Shown one piece after another: positions 5,492 to 6,974 of a stretch of DNA of 6,974 bases (positions are counted from its first letter, which is position 1; each line of letters starts with the position of its first letter). The stretch covers positions 1 to 6,974 of the forward strand of contig JBBSOT010000275.1 in the NCBI GenBank assembly GCA_038259455.1, written 5' to 3'. This DNA comes from CAMYMG01 sp038259455 (GTDB lineage: Bacteria > Pseudomonadota > Alphaproteobacteria > Rhizobiales > Rhizobiaceae). The notes under the pieces are model-generated. The model saw only the letters and a list, made by a program, of their open reading frames with translations, searched no databases and was not told the DNA's origin. Position numbers and translations under genes: made by a program.

Positions 5492-5514
5492 GCGCTCAGA
5501 ATTCTGCTGAGCGC
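5492..5514 (-). terminator. Hairpin at the 3' end of the DUF3606 gene
   Basis: GCGCTCAG and CTGAGCGC form perfect 8-bp arms around 7 bases, starting 2 bases after the stop codon of the leftward gene. No T-run follows on that strand, so it is either a weak terminator or an mRNA 3'-end stabiliser. Confidence 0.5.
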
Positions 5515-5516
5515 TC

Positions 5517-5696
5517 CTAGCGCTTGCCTTTGAGCTCGGCCTCGACCTTTGTGCGCGAGTTGCCAACCTTGACCGCCTGGCCGACCTCGCCGGAGGTGGT
5601 GCCGGTCTTCTTGGCCTCGTAGGCGGTCTCGTACTTCTGGCCGCCGGCGACCTTGGATCGATCCTGGGCGCGGCCGCGCTTGGTTTGCTCGGGCAT
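5517..5696 (-). CDS. DUF3606-like small protein
   Basis: A 59-residue basic protein, MPEQTKRGRAQDRSK at the start and VGNSRTKVEAELKGKR at the end. The pattern of an N-terminal G-x-QDRS, a central Tyr-rich YETAYEAKKTGTT and a closing AVKVGNS...VEAEL matches small DUF3606 proteins, which have no established function. The ribosome site GAGGAGG (complement of 5704-5710) stands 7 bases before ATG 5696, so the start is firm. Strong GC bias at third positions supports coding. With only 32 bases to the nearest upstream plus-strand ATG there is little room for its own promoter, so it may be read from the leftward unit that includes the phosphatase. Confidence 0.82.
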   Translation of the reverse strand: MPEQTKRGRAQDRSKVAGGQKYETAYEAKKTGTTSGEVGQAVKVGNSRTKVEAELKGKR

Positions 5697-5728
5697 GTTC
5701 GTGCCTCCTCGGGAGGTAAGGGACCTTC

Positions 5729-6049
5729 ATGGTCGGCAAGAGCGATCGCTACGACTGTCAGAACACGCCGCTGCGTGAGGTCGGTCAGCGCCGCCGGCCG
5801 GGCTTTCTGTACCGGGTGAAGAGGCCGCAGCGCTCTGGCTTCAACCACTGCAGTGCAACTGCGGCTGCGGCGGCGGCTGAGCTAGCCAGGCGGGCCACGA
5901 TCGCTCAAGAAGGGCAGCGCCAGGCGCACCCCTTCGGCGCTGGCCTTATCCCAAAGACGGCCCAGCGGACGCTCGGCCGCGGCTTCGGGCCACGCGATCT
6001 GCAGCGGTTGATAACTCTGCCAGCGGCGTTTAGGTCAAAACCGAATTGA
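5729..6049 (+). CDS. Doubtful hypothetical ORF
   Basis: A 106-codon plus-strand frame starting at ATG 5729 with AAGGGA (5718-5723) 5 bases upstream. The first 41 codons (to GFNHC) show high GC at the third position; after a poly-Ala run the sequence becomes Arg/Gln-rich and unlike a folded protein, while the opposite strand there looks more coding-like (5882-6034). It resembles no family I recognise. It may be a short real gene with a read-through tail or chance. Confidence 0.22.
   Translation: MVGKSDRYDCQNTPLREVGQRRRPGFLYRVKRPQRSGFNHCSATAAAAAAELARRATIAQEGQRQAHPFGAGLIPKTAQRTLGRGFGPRDLQRLITLPAAFRSKPN
5882..6034 (-). pseudogene. Coding-like fragment without a start codon
   Basis: Fifty codons on the minus strand between TGA (6037-6035) and TAG (5884-5882) read as a plausible protein piece, with RWQSYQPLQIAWPEAAAERP, then LGRLWDKASAEGVRLALPFL, with high GC at third positions. 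There is no ATG, and the only GTG/TTG codons fall late (residues 36 and 43). A second minus-strand frame continues just downstream from GTG 5898 to TGA 5785 (37 residues, AVALQWLKPERCGLFTRYRK). This pattern suggests the remains of one gene broken by frame changes. No family recognised. Confidence 0.35.
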
Positions 6050-6064
6050 GGGGGAGCCCGCAGG

Positions 6065-6102
6065 GGGGAGCGAAGCTCCCCGGGGCTGGGGTGCAGCCCC
6101 AG
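6065..6102. terminator. Tandem GC hairpins downstream of the phosphatase
   Basis: GGGGAGC gaa GCTCCCC (6065-6081) and CTGGGG tgcag CCCCAG (6086-6102) lie 11 bases beyond the phosphatase stop. No T-run follows. The first closely resembles the hairpin at 5286-5304, so these could be dispersed hairpin elements as well as transcript ends. Confidence 0.5.
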
Positions 6103-6112
6103 TCATTGCCTG

Positions 6113-6859
6113 CTACCGGTTCCGGCGATTCGATGTCGCCGGCGGCACCGCTGCGCCGGCCAGCACCGGTCCCGACACTGGCTGAAGCGACTCGAGCTCG
6201 AGGAACGTGAAATGGCCGCCCGGTTTCCAGCCGCCGGTGTCGATGAAGTAGACGTTGCCGAGGATCTCCGGCGAGCTCACCACCATGTGACCATGGACGA
6301 CCGCGCGGACGTTTTTGATCACGCCGGCGTAGCTGCGCGCATGGCGCTCGCTTGACCACACGCAGCAGTCGGCAACCGGTCCCGTGGGGTCGATTTCATC
6401 CCACTGCACGGCCTGCATGTCGCTCCAATCGTCGAACGGACAATCGGCGTGGACCAGGCCGACGATGCCCGACGCGGTTTCGATCTCCATCGCCAAGGGC
6501 AGGGCGGCCAGGGCTTCACCGATGAGGTGCTGGCGAGCATTCGAGAGTCGAGCCAGCCAGTCGCCCCAGACCTGCTGATATTCGAGCGCCGACGGCAGGC
6601 CGAGCGCCGAGCTGAAGGCCATGAAATCGTGGTTGCCCAGAATTGCGTGAAACCAGGGCTTCCCAAGCCAGGCCAGCACCTGGTGCGACTCCGGCCCCCG
6701 GTCGACCAGGTCGCCCACCGAGAACAGCCGATCCACCGACGCGTCGAAGCCGATCGCCTCCAGCGACCCCCTCAAATGCGAAAAGCAGCCATGAATGTCG
6801 CCGACCGCGAAATCGCGGCCGCCGACACTGCGAGCGAAGCGAGGGAACGCTGAGGTCAG
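6113..6859 (-). CDS. PPP-family serine/threonine-type metallophosphatase
   Basis: A cytoplasmic di-metal phosphoesterase like phage lambda phosphatase and bacterial PrpA/PrpB or Ap4A-type enzymes. With the start proposed here (248 residues) the catalytic set is complete: GDIHG at 20-24, GDLVDRG at 49-55, GNHD at 75-78, His137 (LVHAD) and HGH at 189-191. The substrate (phosphoprotein or nucleotide) is unknown. The first ATG/GTG/TTG in this frame (TTG 6775) lies after GDIHG and would remove a metal-binding motif, so translation must begin earlier. The frame is open back to 6971 and the family-like PRFARSVGGRDFAVGDIHG requires a start near 6850; CTG 6859, 4 bases after the upstream stop, is the only near-start codon. 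Alternatively a base is missing and the true start is GTG 6867 (overlap GTGA). Confidence 0.82.
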   Translation of the reverse strand: MTSAFPRFARSVGGRDFAVGDIHGCFSHLRGSLEAIGFDASVDRLFSVGDLVDRGPESHQVLAWLGKPWFHAILGNHDFMAFSSALGLPSALEYQQVWGDWLARLSNARQHLIGEALAALPLAMEIETASGIVGLVHADCPFDDWSDMQAVQWDEIDPTGPVADCCVWSSERHARSYAGVIKNVRAVVHGHMVVSSPEILGNVYFIDTGGWKPGGHFTFLELESLQPVSGPVLAGAAVPPATSNRRNR

Positions 6860-6863
6860 AAGA

Positions 6864-6974
6864 TCACTCGCCGACCGAACGCAGCCCGAACAAAGCCCGA
6901 TCGTCCGGCCGCACCAGGAACGTCGACAGCTTGCCCAGCATCTGCTTTTGCAGCTCCGTGTCCTTCGCCATCAG
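6864..6974 (-). CDS. 3' end of an unidentified gene
   Basis: Codons read leftward from the window edge to TGA (6866-6864), ending in KQMLGKLSTFLVRPDDRALFGLRSVGE. An ATG at 6971 would give only 35 residues, and the ribosome site would be outside the window, so this is more likely the C-terminal part of a longer protein. It ends 4 bases before the phosphatase start, implying an operon. No family recognised. Confidence 0.5.
   Translation of the reverse strand: MMAKDTELQKQMLGKLSTFLVRPDDRALFGLRSVGE

Noticed and set aside
5214..5510. 98-codon plus-strand ORF after oriV
   Set aside because: Despite an AAAGGGG before its ATG, its Arg/Pro-rich product follows from the GC hairpins; two overlapping frames look equally open.

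Overview
This window looks like the backbone of a GC-rich proteobacterial plasmid carrying a heavy-metal resistance cargo. The evidence is a complete partition/replication block (ParA, a small ribbon-helix-helix partner, an RPA-type initiator and an iteron origin directly downstream), a ParDE addiction module beside it, and metal-resistance genes on the left. The exact genus cannot be read from the sequence; alpha-, beta- or gammaproteobacteria are all possible.

Left part (1-2217), metal homeostasis. A partial leftward gene at the edge encodes a small exported, His-rich protein of the CzcI/CopL kind that usually precedes a metal efflux operon. After about 350 bases with no convincing gene comes a rightward two-gene operon: a CsoR/RcnR-family metal-sensing repressor and a CDF cation efflux pump. 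A perfect G-tract inverted repeat (534-552) overlaps the predicted -10 box of this operon and is very probably the repressor's own operator. The pump has His-rich segments at both ends of its membrane/CTD core and an extra C-terminal domain of about 90 residues.

Middle part (2242-5146), plasmid maintenance. A leftward parD-parE toxin-antitoxin operon diverges from a rightward parA - RHH partner - repA operon. The 103-base gap between them holds a perfect palindrome next to parD (antitoxin autoregulation) and a second near-palindrome inside the likely parA promoter. The RHH gene and repA overlap at GTGA, so partition and initiator synthesis are translationally linked. Starting 1 base after repA are five 18-bp iterons, two DnaA-like boxes fused to iterons as a longer composite repeat, a 10-bp-arm inverted repeat touching iteron 2, and an AT-rich block with a tandem TCTTTAAC motif: a recognisable oriV.

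Right part (5147-6974). A gene-poor, hairpin-dense stretch is followed by a leftward set of genes: the end of an unknown gene at the right edge, a PPP-type metallophosphatase whose catalytic GDIHG motif lies upstream of any ATG/GTG/TTG start, a degraded coding stretch, and a 59-residue DUF3606-like protein. Nothing here is a clearly new system. The points most worth a second look are the composite DnaA-box/iteron repeats, the pump's extra domain, the sensor's metal ligand set, the phosphatase start and the two hairpin clusters.
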